Source: Desmodus rotundus
Lineage: Eukaryota; Chordata; Mammalia; Chiroptera; Phyllostomidae
DNA: 64,000 nt
Assembly (NCBI RefSeq): GCF_022682495.2
Contig: NC_071391.1
Span: forward strand, 12,251,680 to 12,315,679
Direction of reading: 5' to 3'
Part shown: piece by piece, positions 34,741 through 45,423 of the stretch
Numbering within the stretch: the first letter of the stretch is position 1
Layout: every line of letters begins with the position of its first letter
Notes under the pieces: generated by a model
Database searches by the model: none
What the model was told of the DNA's origin: nothing
What the model saw: the letters and a program-made list of their open reading frames with translations, nothing else
Position numbers and translations under genes: made by a program

Positions 34741-35099
34741 GAGTAAATACACAATTTTTTATAAATAAATTCCAGGTCTTGGGGGAATTAGTGTTCACTG
34801 ATCTAACACCTGGACATCTTGCTAAGGTGGGTCCTCAGCAAAATTCAGGTTTCTGTAGCCAAATCTCCACCGAGGCTCCAACAAAGCTAATGCCTTCATT
34901 TCTACCAGACAAGGTCAGATGTGGGACTGTCTTAGCCGATCCCCTTAAACTTGTCAAGAGAATATTTCTGAAAATGCATGAGTCAGCAGTTGATTGAAAA
35001 CTAGCTTTGCAAATGACTCCACACAGAGCACGTTACAAGTGGCTCTGGTGAAAGTGACTATAACATCTGCTCTAGGCCAAGCTGAAGAGCAACAATAGC

Positions 35100-35655
35100 A
35101 TGGAGAGCATTATGCTAAGTGAAATAAGCCAGGCTGCGAAAGACAAATATCATATGATCTTACCTCCGAGTGGAACCTAAGAAACAAAATGAATGAGCAA
35201 AATAGAGCCAGAGACATGGAAATAAGAAACAAACTGGCCCTGGCTGGTGTGACTCAGTGGTTGAGGGCCGGCCTGTGAATCAAAGGGTCACCGGTTCGAT
35301 TCCCAGTCAGGGCACATGCCTGGGTTGCTGGCCAGATCCCCAGTAAGGGGCACACAAGAGGCAACCACACATTGATGTCTCTCTCCTTGTCTTCTCTCTC
35401 CCTTCCCCTCTCTAGAAAATAAATAAATAAAATCTTTTAAAAAGAAAGGAACAAACTGTCAGTGACCAGAGGAAGATAAGAGAGGAAAGAAGGGGAAGGG
35501 TCTAGTCAAGGAACATGTATGAAAGACCCATGGACATGGACAACAGGGTGGGGGTTGATTGTGGGAGCTGGGATGGGTGGGGGAGGGGAAAGCAACAGGG
35601 GAAAAATTGGGAAACTGTAACTGAACAACAACAAAAGAAAGAAAGAAAGAAACAG
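35100..35655 (+). mobile_element. L1 3' UTR fragment containing a Ves SINE
   Basis: Sense L1: 'gagcattatgctaagtgaaataagcc', 'acaaatatcatatgatctta', 'agccagagacatgg', then after the SINE 'ctgtcagtgaccagagg', 'gacccatggacatggacaac', ending at a (gaaa)n tail near 35635-35655. The Ves SINE at 35236-35446 interrupts it. Confidence 0.75.
35236..35446 (+). mobile_element. Ves SINE (bat tRNA-derived)
   Basis: Begins ggccctggctggtgtgactc (A box region) and has an intact B box ggttcgattcc near 35293, then 'cagtcagggcacatgcctggg', 'gaggcaaccacacattgatg', a CT-rich run and an (aaat)n tail. Flanked by similar 'acaaactg' target copies. This is the best taxonomic marker in the window. Confidence 0.88.
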
Positions 35656-36850
35656 AGTTACCTTCTCACCCTATTGTTAAAGTAGGCAGGAGAGAGTTGC
35701 CTAGGTCTGCCCCATCAGCTGAACCAGGGAGCAAACCTAGGAAAGGCTCCCCACCTAGGAAAGGCTCCCCACCTATGGAAGGATTTGGAAGCCGGAATAA
35801 CATCAGTAAAACATGCCAATGTGTGTGAAGGGCCCGGCCTCAGGGTCAGCTCATCCATGGTAAAGCCTCAGTGAATGAACTGACTCAGAATCTGTTCCAC
35901 ACATGAAGGGGCCACTAAATTCTGATCTTCCCCTACGGACTCACCAGTTGCCATCCATGCCACCACCTCTGTCGGCCAACTCCAGAACTTAATCACTTTC
36001 TCACTAGACAGTTACAGGGAAATAGAACAGTCTACCCTAAAGTCCACTACAGTGAGGACTGAAGGGCATATTTGCTGGACTGTGGAGCTGGAAGCATCTA
36101 AGGTGCATAAGGTGGAAAATTGAGATCAGAGAATTGAATTCCCTGAGCTGTTCTAGCTCTCCCATCTGGGGAGTTTCCGAGAAGAGCAAAAGTCACCCTC
36201 CCAGTTGTTTCTTACAGAGGTTAAGGAAACTATTTCTAATTAATCCAATTAAAAAGTCAGGACTTCTACTTGTCCTGGCCCCTAGAGGTTTATTTCCACA
36301 TTCTCAAGCAAATGACAGAGAAGAACCCAACTCACACGACCCCTGTGTCCCCACCGCAGACTTCCGCAAGAGGCTCTCCGTGGCCCGTGTTGCCCTCATC
36401 CCTCACGGTGCGTTCCAAGGGGACTTCAACCAATGGGCCTGGAGCACTTCGCACACACGCTTTGACATGTCACCTGATCATATCGAGTTAGACATGGAAG
36501 GGCCTTCAAGATCATCACATCCAACTCATTCACTTTGAAGGTGGAAAAACAGCCAAAGGGAAAAATTACTGTGCAAATTGCCCCACGCGCTGGTGGCACG
36601 GCTAACGCAGCTCTGTCCTGCTTCCTACAACGGGAGTCGTTCTGAAGCAGGGTGCAGCCAAGAGGAGGACCCCAAGAAGGGATTTGTAATGGGGTCCAGA
36701 ACTCAAGGTGTCCAGGAAATATTAGAAAAATGTATGTAGGATGTCCTCACCCCCACAAGCCTGAGCCAGGGGGGATGGGACACATGGAACAGGGCCATTC
36801 AGAGCTGTTTTGGGTAGCAAGAGCTTTGCAGCTAACCCCTGGCACAGTCA
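35656..36850. other. Intergenic, no gene seen
   Basis: Contains a short 18-bp tandem duplication (ctaggaaaggctccccac) near 35736-35772 and no recognised gene. The open frame at 36134-36538 recurs at 57960-58391 through duplication only and has no known motif. Confidence 0.4.
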
Positions 36851-36888
36851 TTTAACATATCTATAACCTTTTACTGGTTTCATAGATA

Positions 36889-37740
36889 TGTTCCATAGCT
36901 GTGGCCCTGCTTTGAGCCAGGGAGATGGGAGTGACTTCCACCCAAGATGGGTCTGGGAAGCAACTCCCCCTGGTTACAGGGCCTGGGTGAGAGCGTGAAG
37001 ATGATCGGCTCCATGCCATGGGGCCACACCTGCCCAGACTTACTATGGCAGCCCAGTAAAGCTGGAAGAATACGGGGATGCTGGCAGGTGTAACTGACTG
37101 TAGGAGGAGTCAGAAATGGGGCTGCAAAGGAAGATGGGCACTGGGCTTTACACCTAGGCCCGGGATCCATAGGGGGAGAAGACCACGCAGTTCTGAAGGG
37201 AAAGGGAGAGGGCCACGAGGATCTGGAGTAAATAGGAAGGACCATGCGGTTCTGGGGGAAAGGAAGAGGACCACAAGGTTCCGAAGGAGAGTAGAGAGGA
37301 CCACGAGGTTTTGGAGTGCTTCTTTTTGCCATGCGGCTTAGGTAGCAGGAGAGACTTTGCCAGGAAGAAAAGGGGAGAAAGGACTCTTGCTGGTGGGCCA
37401 TGGGAAGGTGCCACATGGCTTTGGATTAACTGGAGATTGCAGCAGCCACACAGCTGATGGTGCCGGGAGCCTGAATCACGGACTTCTACTTCCTTTCCTG
37501 AGACACGGTACCCCGGACTGGGCACAGGGAGAGGGAAGGACTGTGCATCTGTGGGTATTCTAGAGGACTTTAGTATCTTATTGAAGACATTAAGTCATTA
37601 CTCTAAGTCTGTGTAACTTTTAAATAAACAATTCTTTTCCTTTTCACCAGTCTCTGGCATTGAGAGACGTTTTTCCTCTGGCGGCGGGCATTGCGAACCT
37701 AGCAGGTGGGCGTGGGGGGGAGGAACCTCCAGAGACAGAA
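36889..37740 (+). repeat. LTR-like repeat (family B), copy 1
   Basis: Ends with 'tttaaataaacaattctttt' (polyadenylation-type signal), a pyrimidine stretch and 'gagacgtttttcctctgg', which matches the fragment at about 19020-19090 on the other strand. Contains an internal minisatellite (37165-37320). It is repeated at 58742-59610 by the segmental duplication. The exact 5' end and the class are uncertain. Confidence 0.45.
37165..37320 (+). repeat. Degenerate ~30-bp minisatellite (5 units)
   Basis: About five imperfect units share the core 'gaccac(g)(a)ggttctg' and 'gaagg(g)aaagg': starts near 37178, 37212, 37240, 37267 and 37296. It creates overlapping proline/serine-rich open frames on the - strand that are not genes. 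Confidence 0.65.
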
Positions 37741-38717
37741 AGGGGGATCCTTTCTGTAATAATTTATCGTGAGCCACACACCCCCCCGCTTTGTAACAGT
37801 TCAACGGCTCGTCCCTAATGTTCTAAGCACTTTACCACCAACTTCCGACACACGGGTTCATGTGCCAGGGCTTCGGAAAGACTGGAGTTCCCTAACTGTT
37901 CGGCATAGTCTCCTAAGTAGCAACACACCGCACGTGTGCTGGGCAGCACTGCACCTGCCACTTTTCCCACATCGCACCTGTAGCCAAAGTAACACTCCGC
38001 TGGGGCGGCTGGTATGGCCGTTGAACAGACTAGGGAACTGGGGCTCAGGAAGATGAGAGAATGGCTCACATCCACACAACCCATAGATCGTCCAGCTGGG
38101 CCGCACGCCTAAATGTAACACTTCCTGCCCAAACAGAGTACGTCACCAGCCACTGTTGCCCCGGTAGGAAACAAAGAGGCCAATAATAAAACTAACTCAG
38201 CTATGCCCGCCATCTTCTTCCGCTCCTGCAGTAATGCTGCTTCATCAAAGTTCTGGTCCTGGGGGCCGAATAAAGTATGAAACAATGGCGTAAGCGTGGC
38301 CTCTTCTTCCCGACCATAATCCTTCTGAAACACCGCGAGAACTCCCACTCTACTTTTAAAGCACCAGGAATTCTCACTACTTAAAGAATCCTATGTTAAA
38401 TCCTTCCAGATATACATCAATAACCCCCGAATTGATTAGTTTCTAATTAAACAGCACTGGCTACTGTCATAAACACAGCCTTTCTCAACCTCTCACTAAA
38501 ATAGCTCTGGAGAAGGGAAAAAGGAAGACAGTGAGCTTTCACTACATCACTAACAGCTGGCTTACAGCAGGGACCCGGGAAGGGCTTCTAGGAGCAACGA
38601 AGGCTGAAGGATAGAGTGAAGAAGTGCAATGGCCCGTGCGTGCATTTCTACTCCCCTGAAGGAATACAGGAAGGGAGCACTTCCATTCCGCCTCACACCA
38701 CACCTCCCTGCCTCTCT
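37741..38717. other. Intergenic, MIR scrap
   Basis: A MIR-like stretch lies at 38015-38110 ('gaacagactagggaactggggctcagg'). No gene recognised; short open frames lack motifs. Confidence 0.4.
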
Positions 38718-38800
38718 CACACACACGCACACACTCACTCATGTGTATACACCTCACACACACACACGCACACACGCACACACATGCGCACGCACACACC
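38718..38800. repeat. (CA)n/(GT)n microsatellite
   Basis: Interrupted CA dinucleotide run with CG and TG variants. Its copy at 60565-60650 is shorter in the second block, a normal slippage difference. Confidence 0.9.
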
Positions 38801-38834
38801 ATTTGCTTAGAAAGGTAATAAAAATAGCTAATAC

Positions 38835-38965
38835 TAGGTTTATTTTCAATTTTTCCAGCTTTATTGAAGTATGATTGACAAGTAAAAATAGTATATATTT
38901 AAGGTATATATCACATTGTATACATTATAAAATGATTACCACAACCGACATAATCAGACAGAAAC
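38835..38965 (-). mobile_element. L1 (old) fragment
   Basis: 'ttttccagctttattgaagtatgattgacaa' and 'aatgattaccacaacc' match the antisense 3' part of old L1 elements. Copy at about 60680-60810. Confidence 0.6.
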
Positions 38966-39179
38966 ACTGCAGCTGAGGACTACAATGAATGACAATAAAA
39001 ACGCGATAGAGAAGTTCAGCATCAGAACTGATCAATCAGAAAAAAAGAATCGGTGAGTAGAAGAAAGCACCTTTGAAATTATCCAGTCAGAGGGGAACTT
39101 AGACAAAATACAAAGGAGTATAGGAAGCCTATGTGAACGGTGGGATATCGTACAAAGAAATAATTTGTGAATTATTGCA

Positions 39180-40030
39180 GCCCCAGAGGAAGAAGAGAGG
39201 GGGGGGGGACAGAAGGCTTTTTAAAAAACATAATGGCTGCATATCTCCCAAATCTGGGGAGATGTTTGGACATCCAATTCCATGAACTTAATAGATCACC
39301 CCCAAAATGTCCATACAAACATATCCTCTCCAAAACCATTATAACTGTTTAAAAACAAAGACAGAGAAATTTAAAGCCAGCAAGGAAAAACAAATTCTCT
39401 CAAACAAGGGACCTCCAAAGGCTATCAGCGGACTTCTCAGAAGAAACCTCCCAGGAGGGATGATCTAGTCAAAGTGCTAAAGAAAAAAAAAAAATGGCTC
39501 AAAAACTACTTTAACCGGCACAGCTGTTCTTTGAAATGAAGCCAAGATAAAGACTTTCCCCTACAAACAAGCCAGCAGTGGTCACCGCCACTAGACTGGC
39601 CTCACAGGGGTGTCAAACTCATTCTCACCAGGGGCCACATCAGCCTTCAAAGGGCCGAACGGAATTTCAGGACTGTGTAAATGTAACTACTCCTTAACTA
39701 GGAGCAAGGAGCTCGAGCACTGCTGCCGGGTAGAAACAAGGTGGATAAAACAAGGTGGAGGGCCGCGTTCGGCCCTCAGGGCTTGTGTTTGTCACCTGTG
39801 CCTTAGAAGAAATCCTGAAAGAAGCTCTTGAAGCCGAAATAAAAGGATACTCATTAGCAATATAAAGACCTGTGATAATAGAACGGTGGTTTTCAGAAGC
39901 TGGGGGCTGGGGAAGGTGGGGACGTGTTCATTGAAGAATGCAAACTTCAGTTGTGAAGGAACCAGTTCTGGGGTGATTATAGTTCCTCCTACGGCCTTAC
40001 ATACTTGACAGTTGCTAAGAGAATAAATCT
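39180..40030 (+). mobile_element. L1-derived (old) fragments, split by a hAT-like MITE
   Basis: 39370-39600 carries L1-like text ('aaagccagcaaggaaaaacaa', 'ctatcagcggacttctcagaagaaacc', 'aaagactttcccctacaaac'). It resumes after 39798 ('agaagaaatcctgaaag...aaaaggatactcattagcaatataaagac'). 39880-40030 looks like an L1 3' end. The copy is at about 61020-61875. Confidence 0.55.
39605..39798. mobile_element. hAT-like non-autonomous DNA transposon nested in L1
   Basis: Ends CAGGGGTGTCAAACTCA and (reverse complement of right end) CAGGTGACAAACACAAG form hAT-type terminal inverted repeats. The flanking L1 text is continuous across it. Target copies are imperfect (gcctca / gcctta). Its counterpart is 61451-61643. 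Confidence 0.6.
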
Positions 40031-40389
40031 CCACTGAAGGACGCAGAAGAAGACATCAGCAAATGGAAAGACAAACCCTAGTTTTGCATGGGAAGGCATA
40101 CCATTCAGGTGCTGCTTCTTTCTAAATACACTTACAAATATAATGTGGTATCAGTCAGAAAAAGTCCTTGCAGGGTGGGGGTGCTATAGAGCAGGCAGAG
40201 AAGTAGAACTAAATCCACAGTTTCTGTGAGGGAGGAATACCTAGGAGACCCTTGAAAAAGAAGAGCAATATGAAGGGGCCAGCCCACGTGGAAACGTTTA
40301 AAAATACGACTTGAGGCTAATAAATATTAAAACGTCTCACCTCACTCCAAAAAAATGTAAATTAAACAAGATGTCTAATTTGCAAAATA

Positions 40390-41000
40390 TTTTCACTTTA
40401 TATTTTGAAATAATTTTGACTTGTAAGTTGCAATAATAATACAAAGAAATCCTATAAACCCTTCCTTCAAATTTTCAAAATATTAATGTTTTTCTACATT
40501 TTCTTTATCATTCATTCTCTCAATACATAGAATTTTTTCTGAAATGTTTGAAATGTGACGACATAATGCCCATTTACCTGTAGATACCTTAGTAAATCAT
40601 TCCTCATTCCAAGGACGTTCTCTGACATAAACACACTGTAATTGTCAACATCAGAAAGTTAACTTTGACACAGCTCTATTCATCTCACCTACAGCTCTCT
40701 TGCCCACTACTCACCTTCATCTAGCACGGGGTTCAGTCAGGGATCGCAGGTAGTGTTTCGTGATCATCTATCTGTAAAAAAAATTCTTCTATTTCTTTGC
40801 GTTGATACTTTTGAAGAATGCTGCCAGCAATTTTGGACAATGTTCTACATTTGGGTTTTGCCTGATATTTTCTCATGACCAGTCTCAGGTTGGGTACGTT
40901 TGGTGGGAAGGACACATTAATGAGTCCATGTGCCTCTCAATACTGACAACGTTAAGTTTGAGCAGTTATTGAAGGAAGTGTCTTCCAGGTTTCACTATTG
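40390..41000 (-). mobile_element. L1 (old) 3' fragment, antisense
   Basis: Text such as 'ttgcaataataatacaaagaaatccta', 'ttctttatcattcattctctc', 'gatacc...aaggacgttctctgacataa' and 'tgatattttctcatgaccagtctcaggtt' follows an old L1 3' region in antisense as I recall it. Copy at about 62235-62840. Confidence 0.5.
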
Positions 41001-41289
41001 AGCTACGTCTTGCCTCTTGCAATTAGTATCTTGCAGGGAGATACTTTGAGGCTATGTAAAATCTTATTTCTCATCAAGAAAAGGCTGAATGACATTGTTC
41101 AATTCTGTCGAGGGTACTTTCACGTGGAAGGTTAGTTATTACAATCTCTCTAAGAATCAATTTAACACTATGCATCAAAAGTTGCCATACCTTATAACAC
41201 AGTGAATTTACTATAGCAAATGAGTCTAAGGAAAAATCAGAAGTGTGAAGATTTCTATTCAAGAATACTTACTATAGGGAACCTAACCG

Positions 41290-41852
41290 TGTGAAATGGC
41301 AAATGCAGCCCAGCCCTATTGGAAAGCCCATAGGTGCATGGCGGCAGGCAGGACACCAAACCCACGGATCGGTTCAGCCACGGGAAATCAGGCCCGCATT
41401 ATACCTAGGCTGCTATAAGGCTTGCTCTTGCTAAAACTCTCTCACCCTGAGTTGAAGCAGCAAATGCTTACTGAATATCTTTCAAGTAACTTCCTGAAGT
41501 CTGTGCTAATTCTCCCAAGGACTGAAGTGTAACCAGACCAATTACTCTTATCTTCCCTTGCATTTGCAACATTTTTCCCTTGTTAATCTGTAGGAAGTAA
41601 TCAGTAACATCCTTTGCTTTCCTATCTGTAAAAAGTAATTATCTAGAGCAAAACTGAGCATAATGAATGAGAACCTTCTTTGATGTATGCTATTAGAAAG
41701 CAATAAAAGCCTGTCCAGGCAAGGGTTGAGGTGCTCCCCTCTTGAGAGAGTGACCACACTGTCCTTTTTCTCCACAGGACTTTGGTAGTCCGTGTGAATT
41801 TGTCCCGTCTCATCCACAACACTGCGGACATGGCTGGCCAGAGTCCGCATCA
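41290..41852 (+). repeat. Solo LTR (family A), copy 1
   Basis: 563 bp, TGTG...CATCA. It shares its full length with the LTR at 14841-15410, including aataaaagcctgtccaggca at about 41703 and the U5-like 'cctttttctccacaggac'. No internal retroviral DNA flanks it. It predates the duplication because it recurs at 63133-63696. Confidence 0.72.
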
Positions 41853-42080
41853 ACTTACCACAATGTTATTTGTACTAGTAAAAACATAGAAATGACCTAA
41901 CAGGAACTGGCTAATTAAAATATAGTACACAAATCCCTAAGAGGGAATATTTTACAAGTGATTACAATAAAGTTTTTGAAGATGACGACCAGTTAGAATA
42001 ACTCTAGAGCTAACAAGTCCCGTGAACTTCCCTTCATCCCTTCTAAGCCCCGGGACGAGTGCCAAGACACAACCCAACCT

Positions 42081-43010
42081 CTACTCCCAGTCCGGTTTCA
42101 TGGTCCTCGACCACAGCCTCTTCACGGCCTTCTTCACTTCAGCGTTTCTCAGGGAGTAGATGAGAGGGTTGAGGAGAGGCGTGATCACCGTGTAGAAAAT
42201 GGCCACCACCTTGTCCACAGGCAGGGTGGCAGAAGGCCTCAGGTAGATGAAGATGCAGGGCCCAAAGAACAAGGTCACCACGGTGATGTGGGACGCACAG
42301 GTGGACAGGGCCTTGCGCCGCCCCTCAGAACTCCGAGTCCTCAGATGGAGCAGGATGACCACATAGGAGGCTAAGAGGACCACAAAGCAGAGCACAGACA
42401 GGGTCCCCCCGTTGGCAACAATCAGCAGGCCGATGAGGAAGGTGTCAGAGCAGGCGAGTTTGAGCACGGGAAGCACGTCGCAGAAATAGTGGTCGATCAC
42501 GTTGGGGCCACAGAAAGGCAAGGGGAAGATGAGCAGGATTTGGACTAAAGAATGCACAAAGCCCCCCAGCCATGCTATTCCCACCAGGACAGCACACACC
42601 TGCCGGTCCATGATGGTGGTGTAGTGGAGGGGTTTGCAGATGGCCACGTAGCGGTCATAGGCCATCACGGTGAGCAGGAAAAACTCAGTGCCACCGAAGA
42701 AGTGGATGAAGAAAACCTGTGTCATGCAACCCCACAGAGATATGGCTTTCCTTTCAGCCAGCAAATCGGAGATGAGCTTGGGGGCTGTCGTGGAGGCGTA
42801 GCAGATCTCCACGAAGGACAGGTAGCTGAGGAAGAAGTACATGGGGGAACAAAGACTTCTGCTGGCAAAGACAGTGAGCACAATGAGGAAATTCCCCAGC
42901 ACAATTGCTGTGTACAAGAGCAGAAATATCACAAAGCAAACTTGCTGCACCCCCTGATTAGGAGAAAGTCCCAGAAAAATGAATTCAGTCACATTATGTG
43001 TGTTAGCCAT
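42081..43010 (-). CDS. OR4X2: Olfactory receptor, OR4X2-like, copy 1, intact
   Basis: A 309-residue odorant GPCR. Motifs: NVT (6-8), GN (39-40), PMYFFLSYLSFVE (56-68), Cys95, [15 protein letters not shown] (116-130), TM4 W147, CGPN and FCDV in EC2, SY in TM5, KALSTCASH (233-241), and [12 protein letters not shown] (278-289). The stretch FIFLGLSPNQGVQQVCFVIFL recalls human OR4X2 (SPNQEVQRVCFVIFL). An upstream in-frame ATG at 43067 would add 19 residues. I choose 43010 because MANTHNVTEF is the family start and a splice acceptor (AG at 43049-43050) lies between the two ATGs. No damaged motif is visible; this looks functional. A second copy begins at the right edge of the window. Confidence 0.93.
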   Translation of the reverse strand: MANTHNVTEFIFLGLSPNQGVQQVCFVIFLLLYTAIVLGNFLIVLTVFASRSLCSPMYFFLSYLSFVEICYASTTAPKLISDLLAERKAISLWGCMTQVFFIHFFGGTEFFLLTVMAYDRYVAICKPLHYTTIMDRQVCAVLVGIAWLGGFVHSLVQILLIFPLPFCGPNVIDHYFCDVLPVLKLACSDTFLIGLLIVANGGTLSVLCFVVLLASYVVILLHLRTRSSEGRRKALSTCASHITVVTLFFGPCIFIYLRPSATLPVDKVVAIFYTVITPLLNPLIYSLRNAEVKKAVKRLWSRTMKPDWE

Positions 43011-43047
43011 GGAGTCTCCTCCAGGAGGCGGTAATTGGGATGGGTGA

Positions 43048-43070
43048 TCTGAAATGATAGGAGACAAAAG
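43048..43070 (-). other. Candidate splice acceptor of OR4X2-like copy 1
   Basis: The - strand reads CTCCTATCATTTCAG, with the exon beginning at 43048, 37 bp before the ATG at 43010. It excludes the upstream ATG at 43067 from the mature coding exon. Confidence 0.55.
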
Positions 43071-43789
43071 ACTCTTTTGTTAAGTGGGTGAATTATAAAA
43101 AATCCCTTGCTGCAGTCTCGTGCCTGTTCACGGAGGACTGTTACGGACTTCGGGGTTCATCCTGCAGACTCTGGGGAACCATCAGGAGTGTTAGTAACTG
43201 GAAAGTGCAATCCGCTGGGATGCAGAGGTTGGCCAGTAAAGAGACCAGAGAAGGGGAGAAATGCTAGGATGCGAAAGCCTCGTTGGAAGATGTGGGGCAG
43301 GAAGGAGAGGGCTGCTGCCTCATGTCAGCTGTCTCTCTACCACCTCTGTACGCTCTGCCTCTCGCCTGCAGCTTTCCTGCATCCCACCTCCGTTTGCTCC
43401 CTTTCCACCCTTTGTTCGCAGAGCAGCTTTCTCGCCACTCCGCTTCCTTTCAGAGTCTTCGGGAGAGCTGTCCCCCGCACCCAGTGCCCCCCATCTTATT
43501 TTTGCTTTCTCCTCCTAGTCCTCTCATTCCACAGCTGGTCACTGGTGATCTTGTCCCTTTCCAAGGATCCAACTCAATCCATGCACAATTCTTCTCCTTA
43601 CTGATACCCACATTTCCTCCAGTCACACCCGCCCTCCTGCAGCGGCAGCAGAAACACAAACCACCCCTGGTGCCAAGGGCCCACTCTGCAGTCCAGCCTC
43701 CAACGCCTCAAGGCAGCACTAGGAATGTGCACTGACTGGTCTGCAGACTGTCCAGGTTTGTGCCCGTGCCTGTGCGTCTGTCTGTGCTC
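43071..43789. other. Intergenic, CT-rich, no gene seen
   Basis: Upstream of the OR4X2-like gene. Pyrimidine-rich, with overlapping open frames on both strands and no motif. A 5' UTR exon could be here but cannot be placed. Confidence 0.4.
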
Positions 43790-44490
43790 CAGCAATCACC
43801 ACACTGCTGACAATGTCCATAAGTCCTTTTTCCTTTTTGCTCAGTCCCTCCACCCCCTAACCTCCCCTCCCACACTGGCTGTCATCTGCTCTCCATCTAT
43901 GAGTCTGTCCCCATTTTCCTTGTTAGTTCAGTTTGTTCATTAGATTCCACATATGAGTGAAATCTATTTGTCTTTCTCTGACTGGCTTATTTCACTTAGC
44001 AGAATGTTCTCCAGGACCATCCATACTATAGCAAAGGATAAAATTTCCTTCTATTGTTATGGCCGAGTAGTATTCCATTGTGTAAACATCCCATAGTTGT
44101 CTTATCCACTCATCTATGGCAGGACACTTGGGCTGCTTCCATACCTTGGTGATTGTAAGTAATGCTGCAATGAACATAGGGGTGCTTGTGTTCTTTTGAA
44201 TTAGTGTTTTGGGTTCCTTCAGACATATTACTAGAAGTGGGATCACTGGATCAAAAAGCAGATCCATTTTTAATTTTCTGAGGTATCTCCATACTGCTTT
44301 CCATAGTGGCTGCCCCAGTCTGCATTCCCACCAACAGTGCAAAAGGGTTCCCCTTTCTCCACAACCTCTCCACCACTTGTTTGTTGATTTATTGGTGGTC
44401 GCCATTCTGACAGGTGTGAGATGGTATCTCATTGTTGTTTTAATTTGCATTTCTCTGATGATTAGTGATGTTGAGCATCTGTCACAAATT
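43790..44490 (-). mobile_element. L1 3' end with ORF2 C-terminal remnant
   Basis: On the - strand a 152-codon open stretch (44450-43992) encodes the end of L1 ORF2: [50 protein letters not shown] and [10 protein letters not shown], the C-terminal hallmark. The L1 3' UTR follows towards 43790. 5' truncated, hence immobile. It is younger-looking than the other L1 pieces. Its duplicate, if kept, would lie beyond the right edge. Confidence 0.85.
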
Positions 44491-45073
44491 TTTTAAATAC
44501 TTTTTTAAATACCATCGTGCAATGCTGCCTCCCGCATGCGGCAAAGGACTGCGTGTGAGATTTGCTGAAAACCTTCAGAGCAAAATGACTAGGTACTTGA
44601 AACAGGCCCAAATGAAGAGACAGAGAGAGAGATCTCGACGTCACTTCCTGAAATTTTGCTGCAGATTTACGAAAGCAGCAAATTACTCATCTTCCATGAC
44701 CCCCACACCTGGTGGTGTGTCGGAGCCCCATCGTCCTCGAGGCGATGAGGAGAGTATCACAGGCTGAACAACTCAGAAGGAGGCGTACTATAGTACTCAC
44801 ATTTAAAGAACCACCAAAAACAACACAACTTGGCATTTCCAATCCAGGCCTTGCACAAAGCACCCACACGCAGCTAGCAAAGACACCCTCGAATCATTCC
44901 TTTCTTACTCCCAGAGAATGTGCTGGAGCCCTTTAAGGAAAAGCGGCCTTACATCTGCCTCCTCTCTCAACTATGAGGATGCTGTTTGCAAGTTCCCACT
45001 ACAAATGCAAATCACTCTCTCTGCTTTCAAGAGAAAGTCACACTTTGCTGATGATTTGTGCGTGTGCATTTGC
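44491..45073. other. Intergenic, no gene seen
   Basis: Open frame 44465-44767 (+) contains an arginine-rich patch but no family I recognise. Left uncalled. Confidence 0.35.
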
Positions 45074-45126
45074 GTGTGTGTGTGTGTGTGTGTGCGTGAG
45101 AGAGAGACAGAGAGAGAGAGACAGAG
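45074..45126. repeat. (GT)n-(GA)n compound microsatellite
   Basis: A run of GT repeats passes directly into GA repeats with a few interruptions. Confidence 0.9.
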
Positions 45127-45195
45127 TTGCTTAATACACATTCTGCCACCTAAAAAATAAGACCCCATGTTGTAAAAGAGACAAAGAACCTAGAT

Positions 45196-45415
45196 CTGAG
45201 GTTGGTGAGTTAGGGCCCATGGACCAGTTCCAGCCAGCCACCCGTGCTGGCGAGTAACATTTGGTCGGACCAGCGGCCCTCACTCTCCCTGCGTCGTCCA
45301 CGACTGCTGTCACACTGCCCCGCAGAGGTGAAGAGCTGCGCCCAGAGACTGTAGGGCCTGCAAAGTTTCAAAGGTTTGCCATCTGGCACCTTTCCAGAAA
45401 GTTGGTCAACCCCTG
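45196..45415. mobile_element. hAT-type non-autonomous DNA transposon relic
   Basis: The right end reads, in reverse complement, CAGGGGTTGACCAACTTT. The left end reads CTGAGGTTGGTGAGTTAGG. The 8-bp flanks acctagat (45188-45195) and acctagac (45416-45423) match at 7 of 8 bases, the target-site length expected of hAT elements. Confidence 0.7.
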
Positions 45416-45423
45416 ACCTAGAC

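Noticed and set aside
35236..35310. Possible tRNA gene (A and B boxes)
   Set aside because: The boxes belong to the tRNA-derived head of a Ves SINE; no cloverleaf or mature tRNA end follows.
37165..37320. Possible CRISPR-like array of ~30-bp repeats
   Set aside because: Units are contiguous and imperfect with no unique spacers, in a mammalian genome; it is a minisatellite.
36880..37525. Proline/serine-rich open frames up to 178 codons on the - strand
   Set aside because: They arise from the minisatellite and LTR-like element, are duplicated with it, and show no protein family signature.
42552..43034. Long + strand open frames opposite the OR genes (also 4308-4721, 18121-18600, 29004-29564, 50816-51376)
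   Set aside because: They are antisense shadows of the receptor coding regions, which have strong family motifs on the - strand.
43011..43067. Longer N terminus for the OR4X2-like protein
   Set aside because: The upstream ATG lies before a good splice acceptor; MANTHNVTEF is the family start.
44465..44767. 100-codon + strand frame with arginine-rich patch
   Set aside because: No family recognised; part of it overlaps the edge of the L1 fragment.
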